Positions 33,944 to 41,410 of a stretch of DNA of 64,000 bases are shown one piece after another (position 1 is the stretch's first letter; each line of letters begins with the position of its first letter). The position numbers and the translations under genes were made by a program. The notes beneath the pieces were generated by a model. That model was not told the origin of the DNA. It did no database searches and saw only the letters and a list, made by a program, of their open reading frames with translations. The DNA is from CAWHXG01 sp963833235 (lineage in GTDB: Bacteria > Pseudomonadota > Alphaproteobacteria > Rhodobacterales > Rhodobacteraceae), in NCBI GenBank assembly GCA_963833235.1, contig CAWHXG010000005.1, positions 1-64,000 on the forward strand, given 5' to 3'.

Positions 33944-34324
33944 GTGCGGATGGCTGGATGGCCGCGGTCCCGGTTGGGGTCGAGGAAAGTCCGGACTCCA
34001 TGAAGCGACGGTGCCGGGTAACGCCCGGCCGGGGCAACCCGAGGGAAAGCGCCACAGAAAACAGACCGCCGGACCCGCAAGGGAACGGCAAGGGTGAAAC
34101 GGTGGGGTAAGAGCCCACCGCGGGACGGGCGACCGGACCGGCACGGCAAGCCCCACCGGGAGCAATGCCAAATAGGGACCCCGCGCGCGCCGTCTGGCCG
34201 CAGGCCGCTTCAGCCCAGAGGGTCCGGGTTGGCAGCTAGAGCGCGTCGGCAACGGCGGGCCCAGAGGAATGGCCATCGGGGGCGCGAGCCCGCCACAAAA
34301 TCCGGCTTACAGGCCATCCGCGCA
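33944..34324 (+). ncRNA. rnpB: RNase P RNA component, class A
   Basis: The catalytic RNA that trims 5' leaders from tRNA precursors. Conserved regions are in order: GAGGAAAGTCCGGACTCC (CR I) at about 33969, ACAGAAAACAGACCGCC near 34054, GGTGAAACGGTGGGGTAAGA near 34093, AGAGGAATGGCCATC near 34263 and ACAAAATCCGGCTTACAGGC near 34295. The ends pair as helix P1 (TGCGGATGGC with GGCCATCCGCG). The ends are placed by that pairing and are good to a few bases. Confidence 0.95.
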
Positions 34325-34418
34325 TTCGCCGCCCGCCTTGACACGCCGCCGCGCGGCGGTAAAAGGCAGGCTTCCAGATTTCCACGGGTGACGCATGCCC
34401 GGTTGAGGAGCGCACTCC

Positions 34419-34586
34419 ATGGCGAAACCCACCACCATCAAGATCCGTCTGAACTCGACCGCGGGCACCGGCCATTTCTATGTGACCAAGAAGAACGCCC
34501 GCACGATGACCGAGAAGATGATGATCAAGAAGTACGATCCCGTCGCCCGCAAGCACGTGGATTACAAGGAAGGCAAGATCAAGTAG
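34419..34586 (+). CDS. rpmG: 50S ribosomal protein L33
   Basis: A 55-residue ribosomal protein beginning MAKPTTIKIRLNSTAGTG and continuing FYVTKKNARTM and KKYDPVARKHVDYKEGK. It is the L33 type without the zinc-binding cysteines, as usual in alphaproteobacteria. GAGGAG lies nine bases upstream of the ATG. It is a single-gene unit 95 bases after rnpB, with its own terminator. Confidence 0.95.
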   Translation: MAKPTTIKIRLNSTAGTGHFYVTKKNARTMTEKMMIKKYDPVARKHVDYKEGKIK

Positions 34587-34615
34587 GTCGCCGGCGCCTT
34601 CTTGCTCGCTACGAT

Positions 34616-34648
34616 GGCCGCGCCGCAGGGTGCGGCCTTTTGCGTTTT
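34616..34648 (+). terminator. Terminator after rpmG
   Basis: GGCCGC (34616-34621) pairs with GCGGCC (34632-34637) and is followed by TTTTGCGTTTT. Confidence 0.7.
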
Positions 34649-34666
34649 AGGGGGACGGAGGCCGGC

Positions 34667-35161
34667 ATGGCGACGACGACGCGCTTCACCATCCGGGTGG
34701 CCGTGCCGGGCGATCTGGCGGCGCTCGACGCCCTCTTTGCGCGGGCGTATCCGCGGCTTCTGCGCGATGCCTATCCGCCCTCGATCCTCGTGACCGCCGT
34801 GCCGCGGATCGCCCGGGCGCAGCCGAGGCTGCTGGCCAGCCGCACGTTCCATCTGGCAGAGGACGCCGCGGGGCGGGTCCTTGGCGCCGGCGGGTGGACG
34901 CCGGGCCGAAAGACGGGCCAGGGCGACATCCGGCATTTCGTGACCGACGACAGGGCGACAAGGCAGGGCATCGGCGGCGCGCTTCTGCGCCATTGCATCG
35001 CCGAGGCGGCGCGGGCCGGGGTCAACCTGCTGCGCTGCCAGGCCACCCGCAATGCCGTGCCCTTCTATGCCTCCGAAGGGTTCCGCGAGCTGGGCGCCAT
35101 CGAGGTGCCGCTGAGGCCCGGCATCGGCTTTCCGGCCATCGCCATGGAACGGCGGGGCTGA
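34667..35161 (+). CDS. GNAT family N-acetyltransferase
   Basis: A 164-residue acetyltransferase. The N-terminal strand-helix (FTIRVAVPGDLAALDALFARAYPRLL), the acetyl-CoA pyrophosphate loop (DDRATRQGIGGALLRHCI, near 100-117) and the ATRNAVPFYASEGFRELG end are standard GNAT elements. The substrate is unknown. The start at 34667 follows GGGGGACGGAGG. It lies between two terminators and so is its own transcription unit. Confidence 0.88.
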   Translation: MATTTRFTIRVAVPGDLAALDALFARAYPRLLRDAYPPSILVTAVPRIARAQPRLLASRTFHLAEDAAGRVLGAGGWTPGRKTGQGDIRHFVTDDRATRQGIGGALLRHCIAEAARAGVNLLRCQATRNAVPFYASEGFRELGAIEVPLRPGIGFPAIAMERRG

Positions 35162-35185
35162 CGACGCGGGCCGGGCGCAACGAAA

Positions 35186-35210
35186 AAGGGCCGGCGCGAT
35201 GCCGGCCCTT
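35186..35210. terminator. Bidirectional terminator between the GNAT and Bax1 genes
   Basis: AAGGGCCGGC (35186-35195) pairs with GCCGGCCCTT (35201-35210) with a five-base loop and an A-run before the stem. It lies between convergent genes and can serve both. Confidence 0.8.
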
Positions 35211-35232
35211 CCAAGGTCGTCAGACGTTCTGA

Positions 35233-35970
35233 TTACTCGCGCTGGCCGAAGAGCTGCAGCAGGAACATGAACATGTTGATGAAGTTCAGGTACAGGCTCA
35301 ACGCTCCGAAGATCGCCGACTTCGCCAGCCATTCCTGATCGCCGTGCTGCGCATGGGCGACGTATTCGGTCTTGATGCGCTGCGTGTCATAGGCGGTCAG
35401 CGCCGCGAAGATAAGCACGCCCAGCACCGAGATGGCGAACATGATCGCCGGCGAGGCCAGGAAGATGTTGACGATCGACGCGACGATGAGGCCGATCACG
35501 CCCATGATCAGGAAAGTGCCCCAACCGCTCAGGTCCTTCTTGGTCGTGTAGCCGTAAAGGCTGAGACCCGCGAAGGCGATGGCGGTGATGAAGAACACCT
35601 GCGCGATCGACATGCCGGTGAAGACGCTGAAGATCCACGAGATCGAGATGCCCATGACCGCGGCGAAGGCATAGAAGAACAGCTGGGCGCCGGAGGCCGA
35701 CAGCTTGTTGATCATCGCGCTGAAGGCGAAGACCATGATCAGCGGCGCGAACATCGCCACCCAGCCCAGGATGTTGGGCTGCAGCGTGATCGGGTCGCGC
35801 AGGATCGCCTGCAGGGCAGGGGCCGTGCCGAACGCCCATGACACCGCGCCGGTGACCAGCAGGCCCACCGACATCGTGCCGTAGACCCTGTTCATGTGGG
35901 CGCGCAGGCCCTCGTCGATCCGTACGGCGCGGGCACCGGCCCCGGCACGGATCGTTTGATAGTCAGCCAT
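35233..35970 (-). CDS. Bax inhibitor-1/YccA family membrane protein
   Basis: A 245-residue protein with seven hydrophobic helices. After a polar N-terminus (MADYQTIRAGAGARAVRIDEGLRA in two blocks) come HMNRVYGTMSVGLLVTGAVSW, YTTKKDLSGWGTFLIMGVIG and the C-terminal ALTAYDTQRIK plus LYLNFINMFMFLLQLFG. TAYDTQ contains the conserved Asp of the pH-sensing/calcium-leak site in this family. In bacteria YccA also modulates FtsH proteolysis (family knowledge). The start at 35970 is the first Met of the conserved part. Confidence 0.92.
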   Translation of the reverse strand: MADYQTIRAGAGARAVRIDEGLRAHMNRVYGTMSVGLLVTGAVSWAFGTAPALQAILRDPITLQPNILGWVAMFAPLIMVFAFSAMINKLSASGAQLFFYAFAAVMGISISWIFSVFTGMSIAQVFFITAIAFAGLSLYGYTTKKDLSGWGTFLIMGVIGLIVASIVNIFLASPAIMFAISVLGVLIFAALTAYDTQRIKTEYVAHAQHGDQEWLAKSAIFGALSLYLNFINMFMFLLQLFGQRE

Positions 35971-36092
35971 ATGATGCCTCCTCAAGAGAAAACCGGGGCG
36001 ATGACGTACGTCACCGCCGATGCCCCCAATATCGGTAAGGACTTCCGGCAATTCAAGAGAATGTACCGCCGCACGGGTGGGTTTCGTTAAGA

Positions 36093-36305
36093 TCAGGCGC
36101 GCCAGTGGCCGGGCACGTCCCAGACGGGGCGCTTGGCCTCGATCTCGGCGGCCGAAGCGCTGACCCCGATATCGGCGAGGAGGTGTGCGTCGAGCGTCCG
36201 CAGCGCCCGGCGTTGCCGGTAGAGCGCCATGTAGTCCTGCAGATCCAGGGAGCGCGGGGTCGCCGTGGTCGTCCGCCACGGCAGGAAGGCATAGAGGGCG
36301 TGCAT
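36093..36305 (-). CDS. DUF1127 small protein
   Basis: A 70-residue protein with the DUF1127 core YRQRRALRTLDAHLLADIGVSAS, a basic-aromatic helix followed by the D(I/L)G motif and an E(A/S)xKPxWD-like end (EAKRPVWDVPGHW). Short DUF1127 proteins of alphaproteobacteria act in RNA turnover and phosphate or stress responses (reported for some members). It is divergent from the LysR gene; the 126-bp interval holds the operator-like dyad listed next. Confidence 0.85.
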   Translation of the reverse strand: MHALYAFLPWRTTTATPRSLDLQDYMALYRQRRALRTLDAHLLADIGVSASAAEIEAKRPVWDVPGHWRA

Positions 36306-36379
36306 AGAAGCATCCTTTCGTTTGCGTGATGGAGCGTCGGCGTTTCAACACGGCGCTTGATGTATCTGGCAGGGCGTGC

Positions 36380-36400
36380 ATCATATCGCAAACGAATGAT
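36380..36400. promoter_or_regulatory. LysR-type box between DUF1127 and LysR genes
   Basis: ATCAT-N11-ATGAT, an interrupted dyad containing the T-N11-A pattern of LTTR binding sites. A second dyad, CATCA-N7-TGATG (36413-36429), abuts the LysR start. Position suggests autoregulation and possible control of the DUF1127 gene. Confidence 0.45.
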
Positions 36401-36431
36401 TGTTACGTTTCTCATCATGAGGTGTGATGCT

Positions 36432-37331
36432 ATGCGCAACCTGGATCTGGCCGCCCTGCGCTCTTTCGTGACCGTCGCCGATGCCGGCGGCGTCACCCGC
36501 GCGGCAAACCTGCTGAACCTCACGCAATCGGCGGTGTCGATGCAGATGAAGCGGCTGGAGACGGCGCTTGACGTTGCGCTTCTGGATCGCGGCGCGCGGC
36601 GGGTCACGCCCACCGCGGCAGGCGAGCAGCTTCTGGGCTACGCGCGACGGATGCTGGACCTCAACGACCGCGCGGTCTCGCGGCTCACGGATACCGCCTT
36701 CGAGGGCACGCTGCTGCTGGGCGTGCCGCACGACATCGTGTATCCGCACATTCCCACTGTCTTGCAGCGGTTCAACGCCGAATTCCCGCGCATGCGGGTC
36801 AATCTGATCTCCTCCTTCACCACGCGCCTGAAGGAGCTTTTCGCCCGCGGCGAGGCGGACGTGATCCTGACCACCGAAGACGACGGCGATGCCGGGGCCG
36901 AGCCGCTGGCGGAGCTGCCCCTGATGTGGGTCGGCGCGCCGGGTGGCCAGGCCTCCCGCCTGCGGCCCCTGCGCCTGGCCTTCGAGCCGGCCTGCATGTT
37001 CCGCGCACCCGTGCAGTCGGCGCTCGATGCCGCGGGCATCCCGTGGGAGATCGCGGTCGAATCCGAGAGCACCCGCACCATCGAGGCCAGCGTCTCGGCG
37101 GATCTCGCGATCACCGCGCTGATGTCGGGCACGGCGGCGCCCTATCTGGAAGAGATCCGCCATTGCGGTCAGTTGCCCGACCTGCCCAGCAAGCGCATCC
37201 TGCTCTATGTCTCGCGGGCGGGCCAATCATCGCCCCGCGAGCGACTGGGCGGGCTGGTGCGCGCTGCCTATGCGACCGAAGCGGCACGCAGCCTTGGCGC
37301 CGCCCCCGCGCTCCTCTCGCGCAGCGCCTGA
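36432..37331 (+). CDS. LysR family transcriptional regulator
   Basis: A 299-residue LTTR. The winged helix occupies residues 1-60 (LDLAALRSFVTVADAGGVTRAANLLNLTQSA in the recognised order, then MQMKRLETALDVALLDRGARR). The effector domain follows, with LLLGVPHDIVYPHIPTVL at its start. The closest pattern is the roseobacter/Rhodobacter LTTR group next to DUF1127 genes. The start at 36432 gives the standard N-terminus; ATGs 15 and more bases upstream are possible. It converges on the quinone oxidoreductase gene 18 bases away, so the divergent DUF1127 gene is the better candidate target. Confidence 0.9.
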   Translation: MRNLDLAALRSFVTVADAGGVTRAANLLNLTQSAVSMQMKRLETALDVALLDRGARRVTPTAAGEQLLGYARRMLDLNDRAVSRLTDTAFEGTLLLGVPHDIVYPHIPTVLQRFNAEFPRMRVNLISSFTTRLKELFARGEADVILTTEDDGDAGAEPLAELPLMWVGAPGGQASRLRPLRLAFEPACMFRAPVQSALDAAGIPWEIAVESESTRTIEASVSADLAITALMSGTAAPYLEEIRHCGQLPDLPSKRILLYVSRAGQSSPRERLGGLVRAAYATEAARSLGAAPALLSRSA

Positions 37332-37349
37332 GGCGCCCGTTGCCGGCGC

Positions 37350-38333
37350 TCAGGCGGGCGGGCCGCCCATGGTGACCACGATCTTGCCGGTGGCGGCCCT
37401 TTGCCTGAGCAGGTCGAACCCCTCCGGGGCCCGTTCCAGCGGCAGGACGTGGCTCACATGCGGGCGCAGGCCTCCCGCCTCGTACCATCCCATCAGTTCG
37501 CGCAAGCTGCCGGCCATGACCTCTGGCGCGAAGCGCGCATAGCCGCCCCAGTAGAGGCCGATCACGGTGACGTTCTTCACCAGCAGCAGGTTGGCCGGGA
37601 TCTGCGGCACCCGCCCCCCGGCGAAGCCGATCAGCAGATACCGCGCCTCCGGGCGGCAGGCGCGCAGGGCCGCGGAGAAAAGCGGCTCGCCCACCGCGTC
37701 GAAGACCACGTCGACGCCGCCGGTCGCCTTCAGCGCCGTGCGCAGGGCCTCGCCCGTGATCTCGCCGCTGTCGATCGTCTCGTCCGCCCCAGCGTCACGG
37801 GCGACCGCAAGCCTTTCGGCGCCGCGGGCCACCGCGATCACCCGCGCGCCCAGCCGGTGCGCGATCTCGACAGCCGTCAGCCCCACGCCGCCGGCGGCGC
37901 CCAGCACCAGAACCGTCTCGCCGGGCCGAAGCGCGGCGCGGTGCACCAGCGCCAGATGCGCCGTGCCGTAGGCGATGAGGAACGCCGCCGCGTCGACATC
38001 TCCCATCACTTCGGGCAGGGGCACGCAGGCCCCGGCCGGGAACACCCCGTGCTCCGCCAGCCCGCCGCTGCCGGCGAAGACGGCGACCCGGCTGCCCAGC
38101 GGCGGCGCCGCGACGCCGGGGCCATGGGCCGTCACGACCCCCGAAACCTCCATTCCCAGCGTCGCCGGCAGGCGGGGCTTTTCCTGGTACCTTCCCTCGA
38201 TCGTGAGGAGATCGGCGAAATTCAGCCCACAGGCCGCGATGCGAAGGGCAACCTCGCCGGCGCCCGGTCGCGGCAGCGGAATCTCCTTCAAGCCCGGGCC
38301 CTTGCCGAAGTGCTCGAGCACCATTGCGCGCAT
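37350..38333 (-). CDS. NADPH:quinone oxidoreductase (zinc-free MDR family)
   Basis: A 327-residue medium-chain dehydrogenase/reductase. Domain order: GroES-like N-terminal part (RIAACGLNFADLLTIEGRYQ), then the Rossmann domain with the nucleotide loop VLGAAGGVGLTAVEIA near 145-160 and FDAVGEPLF near 220. The cysteine and histidine ligands of the catalytic zinc in alcohol dehydrogenases are absent, which puts it with the QOR group that reduces quinones or enoyl substrates. The start at 38333 begins MRAMVLEHFG; upstream in-frame codons add a leader without homology. Confidence 0.87.
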   Translation of the reverse strand: MRAMVLEHFGKGPGLKEIPLPRPGAGEVALRIAACGLNFADLLTIEGRYQEKPRLPATLGMEVSGVVTAHGPGVAAPPLGSRVAVFAGSGGLAEHGVFPAGACVPLPEVMGDVDAAAFLIAYGTAHLALVHRAALRPGETVLVLGAAGGVGLTAVEIAHRLGARVIAVARGAERLAVARDAGADETIDSGEITGEALRTALKATGGVDVVFDAVGEPLFSAALRACRPEARYLLIGFAGGRVPQIPANLLLVKNVTVIGLYWGGYARFAPEVMAGSLRELMGWYEAGGLRPHVSHVLPLERAPEGFDLLRQRAATGKIVVTMGGPPA

Positions 38334-38413
38334 CGGTGGCCTCACTTGCCCTGAATAGCCGGGCATCTGCACACTTGATTTACTCACTTATGGGTAACCT
38401 GCGCGGAAGGCTG

Positions 38414-38551
38414 TTGACACCGCCATCATGTGGCGGGGAATATGATGACACGCATAGGGTGAGTAGAGTGCACATTTTTTATTCAACTCCATTCACGTCA
38501 GGATTGCGAATGCGGGAGATTTAACTAGGCGCCCTGCCGAATTAACGTTAA
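38414..38551 (+). promoter_or_regulatory. Upstream region of the XRE regulator with two palindromes
   Basis: TTGACA (38414-38419) is followed at once by the dyad CCGCCA-TCATG-TGGCGG (38420-38436), and TATGAT ends near 38446. A repressor on the dyad would block a promoter using this -35. A second palindrome, TTAACGTTAA (38542-38551), lies closer to the gene. The 310-bp gap 38334-38643 is AT-rich for this window and holds no gene. Confidence 0.45.
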
Positions 38552-38643
38552 CATATGTGGCGTTAGCGCAGACCGGACAAATACTTTACAAGGCTCTTGG
38601 AACTCGGGTGCAATCCACCGACGGGAGAGCAAGGAGACAGGAT

Positions 38644-39006
38644 ATGAAGCATCCCGTTGACGTGCATGTGGGCAAGCGCGTGCGGCATCGCCGCTGGCTG
38701 GTAGGCATGACGCAACAGCAGCTGGCCGAAAGGGTCGGGATCAAGTTCCAGCAGATCCAGAAATACGAGACCGGAATGAACAGGGTCAGCGCCTCGCGGC
38801 TCTGGGACATCTCGGATGCGCTGGACGTGCCGATCGCCTACTTCTTCGATGGCCTCGACGGGCGCGCGGCCCCGATGGCGGGCCTGCCCGGCGATATCCT
38901 GGCCGACAAGGAGGCGCTCGAACTGATCCGCTCGTATTACGCGATCCCCGAGAACCAGCGGCGGCGGCTGTTTGACCTCGCCCGCGTGCTGAGCGAGGCG
39001 GCCTGA
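38644..39006 (+). CDS. XRE family helix-turn-helix regulator
   Basis: A 120-residue DNA-binding protein with an HTH_3 domain at about 11-66: GKRVRHRRWLVGMTQQQLAERVG, then FQQIQKYETGMNRVSASRL, the standard Cro/C1 fold. The C-terminal half is helical (EALELIRSYYAIPENQRRRLFDLARVLSE) and probably dimerises. This architecture is widespread and multi-copy in Rhodobacterales. The start at 38644 has a strong AAGGAG site; an earlier ATG at 38557 does not. The hisN gene follows after 22 bases in the same direction. Confidence 0.88.
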   Translation: MKHPVDVHVGKRVRHRRWLVGMTQQQLAERVGIKFQQIQKYETGMNRVSASRLWDISDALDVPIAYFFDGLDGRAAPMAGLPGDILADKEALELIRSYYAIPENQRRRLFDLARVLSEAA

Positions 39007-39028
39007 TCCCCGCAAGGCGGGCGGCCGC

Positions 39029-39874
39029 GTGTTGATCGGAAATGGCGGCCCGGGCGATCCCGAGCCCGGAAGGCCAGCCGTCTCGCATCCGCCGGAGGCT
39101 GCGGCCCTGATTTCCTTGGCGAACCGCCTGGCGGATGCCGCCCGGCCCATCGCGCTGCGCTACTTCCGGGATGCGAGCCTCGATGCGACCTCGAAGCAGG
39201 CCGACGGCTTCGATCCGGTCACGGAGGCCGATCGCTGCGGCGAGGCGGCGATGCGCGGGCTCCTTGGCCTGATCCGCCCGCAAGACGCCATCCTCGGCGA
39301 GGAGTTCGGCGCCCAGCCAGGCACCAGCGGCCTGACATGGGTGCTCGATCCGATCGACGGCACGCGCGGCTACATCGCCGGCACGCCCACCTGGGGCGTC
39401 CTCATAGCCGTGCGAGACGCGCAGCGCGTGCTCTACGGCGTGATCGACCAGCCCTATACGACCGAACGTTTTTCGGGCGGCCTGGGCGAGGCCCGTTTCG
39501 CCGGCCCGAACGGCGTCCATCGGATGACCACCCGCCCACCGCGACCCCTGGCGCAGGCGATCCTCTTCTCGACCTTCCCCGAGATCGGCACGCAGGCCGA
39601 GCGCGCGGCGTTCGGGCGGGTCGCCGGGGCGGTGCGGCTCACCCGCTACGGCTTGGATTGCTACGCCTACGGGCTCCTGGCGCTCGGCCAGATCGACCTG
39701 GTGATCGAGGCTGGCCTGCACGCCTACGATGTCGCGGCCCCCATCGCGGTGATCGAGGCGGCCGGCGGCATCGTCACCGACTGGCAGGGCGCGCCGGTGC
39801 TGGAGGGCGGGCAGGTGGTCGCCGCGGCAAACCGCGAGATCCATGCCGAGGCGCTGCGGCTGCTGAACGCCTAG
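39029..39874 (+). CDS. hisN: Histidinol-phosphatase, inositol monophosphatase family
   Basis: A 281-residue magnesium-dependent phosphatase. Metal motifs: DPVTEADRCGE (about 63-73), GEEFG (about 90), WVLDPIDGTRGYI (about 105-117, the core IMPase motif) and YDVAAPIAVIEAAGG near 235-250. The TRGYIAGTPTWGVLIA variant of the motif matches HisN-type histidinol-phosphatases in alphaproteobacteria, which take the place of the HAD-type enzyme in histidine synthesis. Inositol monophosphatase activity is the alternative. A GTG start at 39029 is used. Its stop overlaps the convergent guaD stop by four bases. Confidence 0.85.
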   Translation: MLIGNGGPGDPEPGRPAVSHPPEAAALISLANRLADAARPIALRYFRDASLDATSKQADGFDPVTEADRCGEAAMRGLLGLIRPQDAILGEEFGAQPGTSGLTWVLDPIDGTRGYIAGTPTWGVLIAVRDAQRVLYGVIDQPYTTERFSGGLGEARFAGPNGVHRMTTRPPRPLAQAILFSTFPEIGTQAERAAFGRVAGAVRLTRYGLDCYAYGLLALGQIDLVIEAGLHAYDVAAPIAVIEAAGGIVTDWQGAPVLEGGQVVAAANREIHAEALRLLNA

Positions 39875-41202
39875 GCGGCTGCAAGCCGGGCCTGCGCCGC
39901 GGCGCGGCAGGGCACGCCGTTCACCCAGACCTCGCGGATGCTGCGATCGTCGCCCATCATCATCGTCGGAAAGAGCGCCTCCCAGATGGTGTCGGCGCGG
40001 GCGGCCCGCTGCGCGATGGCCGGCGTCGCGGCCAGATCGAGGATCGTCAGGTCGGCCTCCATCCCCGGGGCGAGCCGGCCGATCCGCCCCTCCAGCCGCA
40101 TCGCGGCCGCCGAGCCCTCGTTCGCCAGCCACAGAAGCTGCGCGGGGTGCAGTGCATCGCCGGCCAGCTGCCCGATCTCGTAGGCCGCCGCCATGGTCCG
40201 CAGCATGGAAAAGCTCGACCCGCCGCCGGTGTCGGTGGCCAGCCCCACGATCTGCCCCGCCCGGGCCAGCGGCATCGCCCCGAACAGCCCCGACCCGATG
40301 AACGTGTTCGACGTCGGGCAATGCACCACCGCCGACCCGCTTTCGCGCAGGCGGTCGCGTTCGCGGGCGGTCAGGTGGATGGCGTGGCCGAACATCGCGC
40401 CGGGGCCGATCAGCCCGTGGGCCTCGTAGACGTCAAGGTAGTCCCGCGCCTCGGGGTGCAGCGCCGCGACCCAGGCGACCTCGTCCACCTGCTCGCTCAG
40501 ATGCGTCTGCATGGCGCAACCGGGATGCGCCGCCCAGAGCGCGCCAAGCGCCTCCAGCTGCTCGGGCGTCGAGGTCGGCGCGAAGCGCGGCGTGATCGCA
40601 TAGCCGGCCCGCCCCCGCCCGTGCCAGCGCTGCAGCAGGGCGCGGCTCTCGTCATGTGCGCTCTGGGCCGTGTCGCGCAGCCCGTCGGGGGCGTTGCGGT
40701 CCATGCAGGTGCGCCCCGCCACGATCCGCATCCCCCGGGCGGCGGCGGCCTCGAAGATCGCATCGACGCTGCCGGGATGGATCGTGCAGAAGCTCGCCAC
40801 GCTCGTCGTGCCGTTGACCATCAGGGTATCGAGGTAGAGCGCCGCGACCCCGGCGGCATGGGCGGGGTCGCCGAAGCGCAACTCTTCGGGGAAGGTGTAG
40901 GTCTGCAGCCAGTCGATCAGCCGCTTGCCCCAGCTCGCGACGATGCCGGTCTGGGGATAATGGGCGTGGGCATCGACGAAGCCGGGCAGGATCAGCGCGT
41001 CGCCATAGGCGATGTGCCGCGCCTGCGGGTGCGCAGCGCGCAGCGCCTCAGCCGCGCCCACCTCCGCGATCAGCCCGTCCTGCACCAGAACCCCGCCCTG
41101 CCGCTCGTGCCGCGCGGCGCCGCCGGGATCCTCCGCCTGCGCGCCGAACGGCTCGCCGGTGAAGCGCAGGATCTGCCCCGTCAGTAGGTATGCGTCGCCC
41201 AA
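39871..41202 (-). CDS. guaD: Guanine deaminase
   Basis: A 443-residue amidohydrolase that deaminates guanine to xanthine. Metal and catalytic residues: HAHYPQ in LPGFVDAHAHYPQTGIVASWG (near 95), THLSEQ near 245, GHAIHLT near 290 and ATDTGGG near 340. The substrate pattern FCTIHPGS and CPTSNTFIGSG are specific to GuaD. The start is a TTG at 41202, the only start codon near the family N-terminus (LGDAYLLTGQIL). It lies inside a 22-bp repeat unit, so the ribosome-binding region is repeat-derived. Confidence 0.88.
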   Translation of the reverse strand: MGDAYLLTGQILRFTGEPFGAQAEDPGGAARHERQGGVLVQDGLIAEVGAAEALRAAHPQARHIAYGDALILPGFVDAHAHYPQTGIVASWGKRLIDWLQTYTFPEELRFGDPAHAAGVAALYLDTLMVNGTTSVASFCTIHPGSVDAIFEAAAARGMRIVAGRTCMDRNAPDGLRDTAQSAHDESRALLQRWHGRGRAGYAITPRFAPTSTPEQLEALGALWAAHPGCAMQTHLSEQVDEVAWVAALHPEARDYLDVYEAHGLIGPGAMFGHAIHLTARERDRLRESGSAVVHCPTSNTFIGSGLFGAMPLARAGQIVGLATDTGGGSSFSMLRTMAAAYEIGQLAGDALHPAQLLWLANEGSAAAMRLEGRIGRLAPGMEADLTILDLAATPAIAQRAARADTIWEALFPTMMMGDDRSIREVWVNGVPCRAAAQARLAAA

Positions 41203-41262
41203 AGTTCCCGCCCCGCCCGCCGAAAGTTCCCGTCCCGCCCGCCGAAAGTTCCCGTCCCGCCG
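41201..41262. repeat. Tandem array of a 22-bp unit across the guaD start
   Basis: Units start at 41201, 41223 and 41245 (the last truncated to 18). Each begins AAAGTTCCCG and continues with a C-rich tract ending CCGCCG. On the minus strand they read as GGGAACTTT boxes upstream of and including the guaD start codon. Confidence 0.85.
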
Positions 41263-41410
41263 AATTTTCCTTCCCCGCCCGCCGCCCGTGGCCGCCTGTT
41301 CGGGAGCGACGCTAAGCGCAGGGGCGCGTGCCGGAAAGGCGGAAATTTCCCCAGTTGCGCCCGGTCGACCCGCTTCTATGTTGGCGCGACCTGATCGCGG
41401 GAGCGGCGCC

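Noticed and set aside
37350..38333. Zinc-dependent alcohol dehydrogenase
   Set aside because: The structural and catalytic zinc cysteines are absent; the protein fits quinone oxidoreductases.
41263..41410. Magnesium riboswitch upstream of mgtE
   Set aside because: The 148-bp interval lacks the conserved M-box segments and mostly consists of C-rich repeat and spacer.
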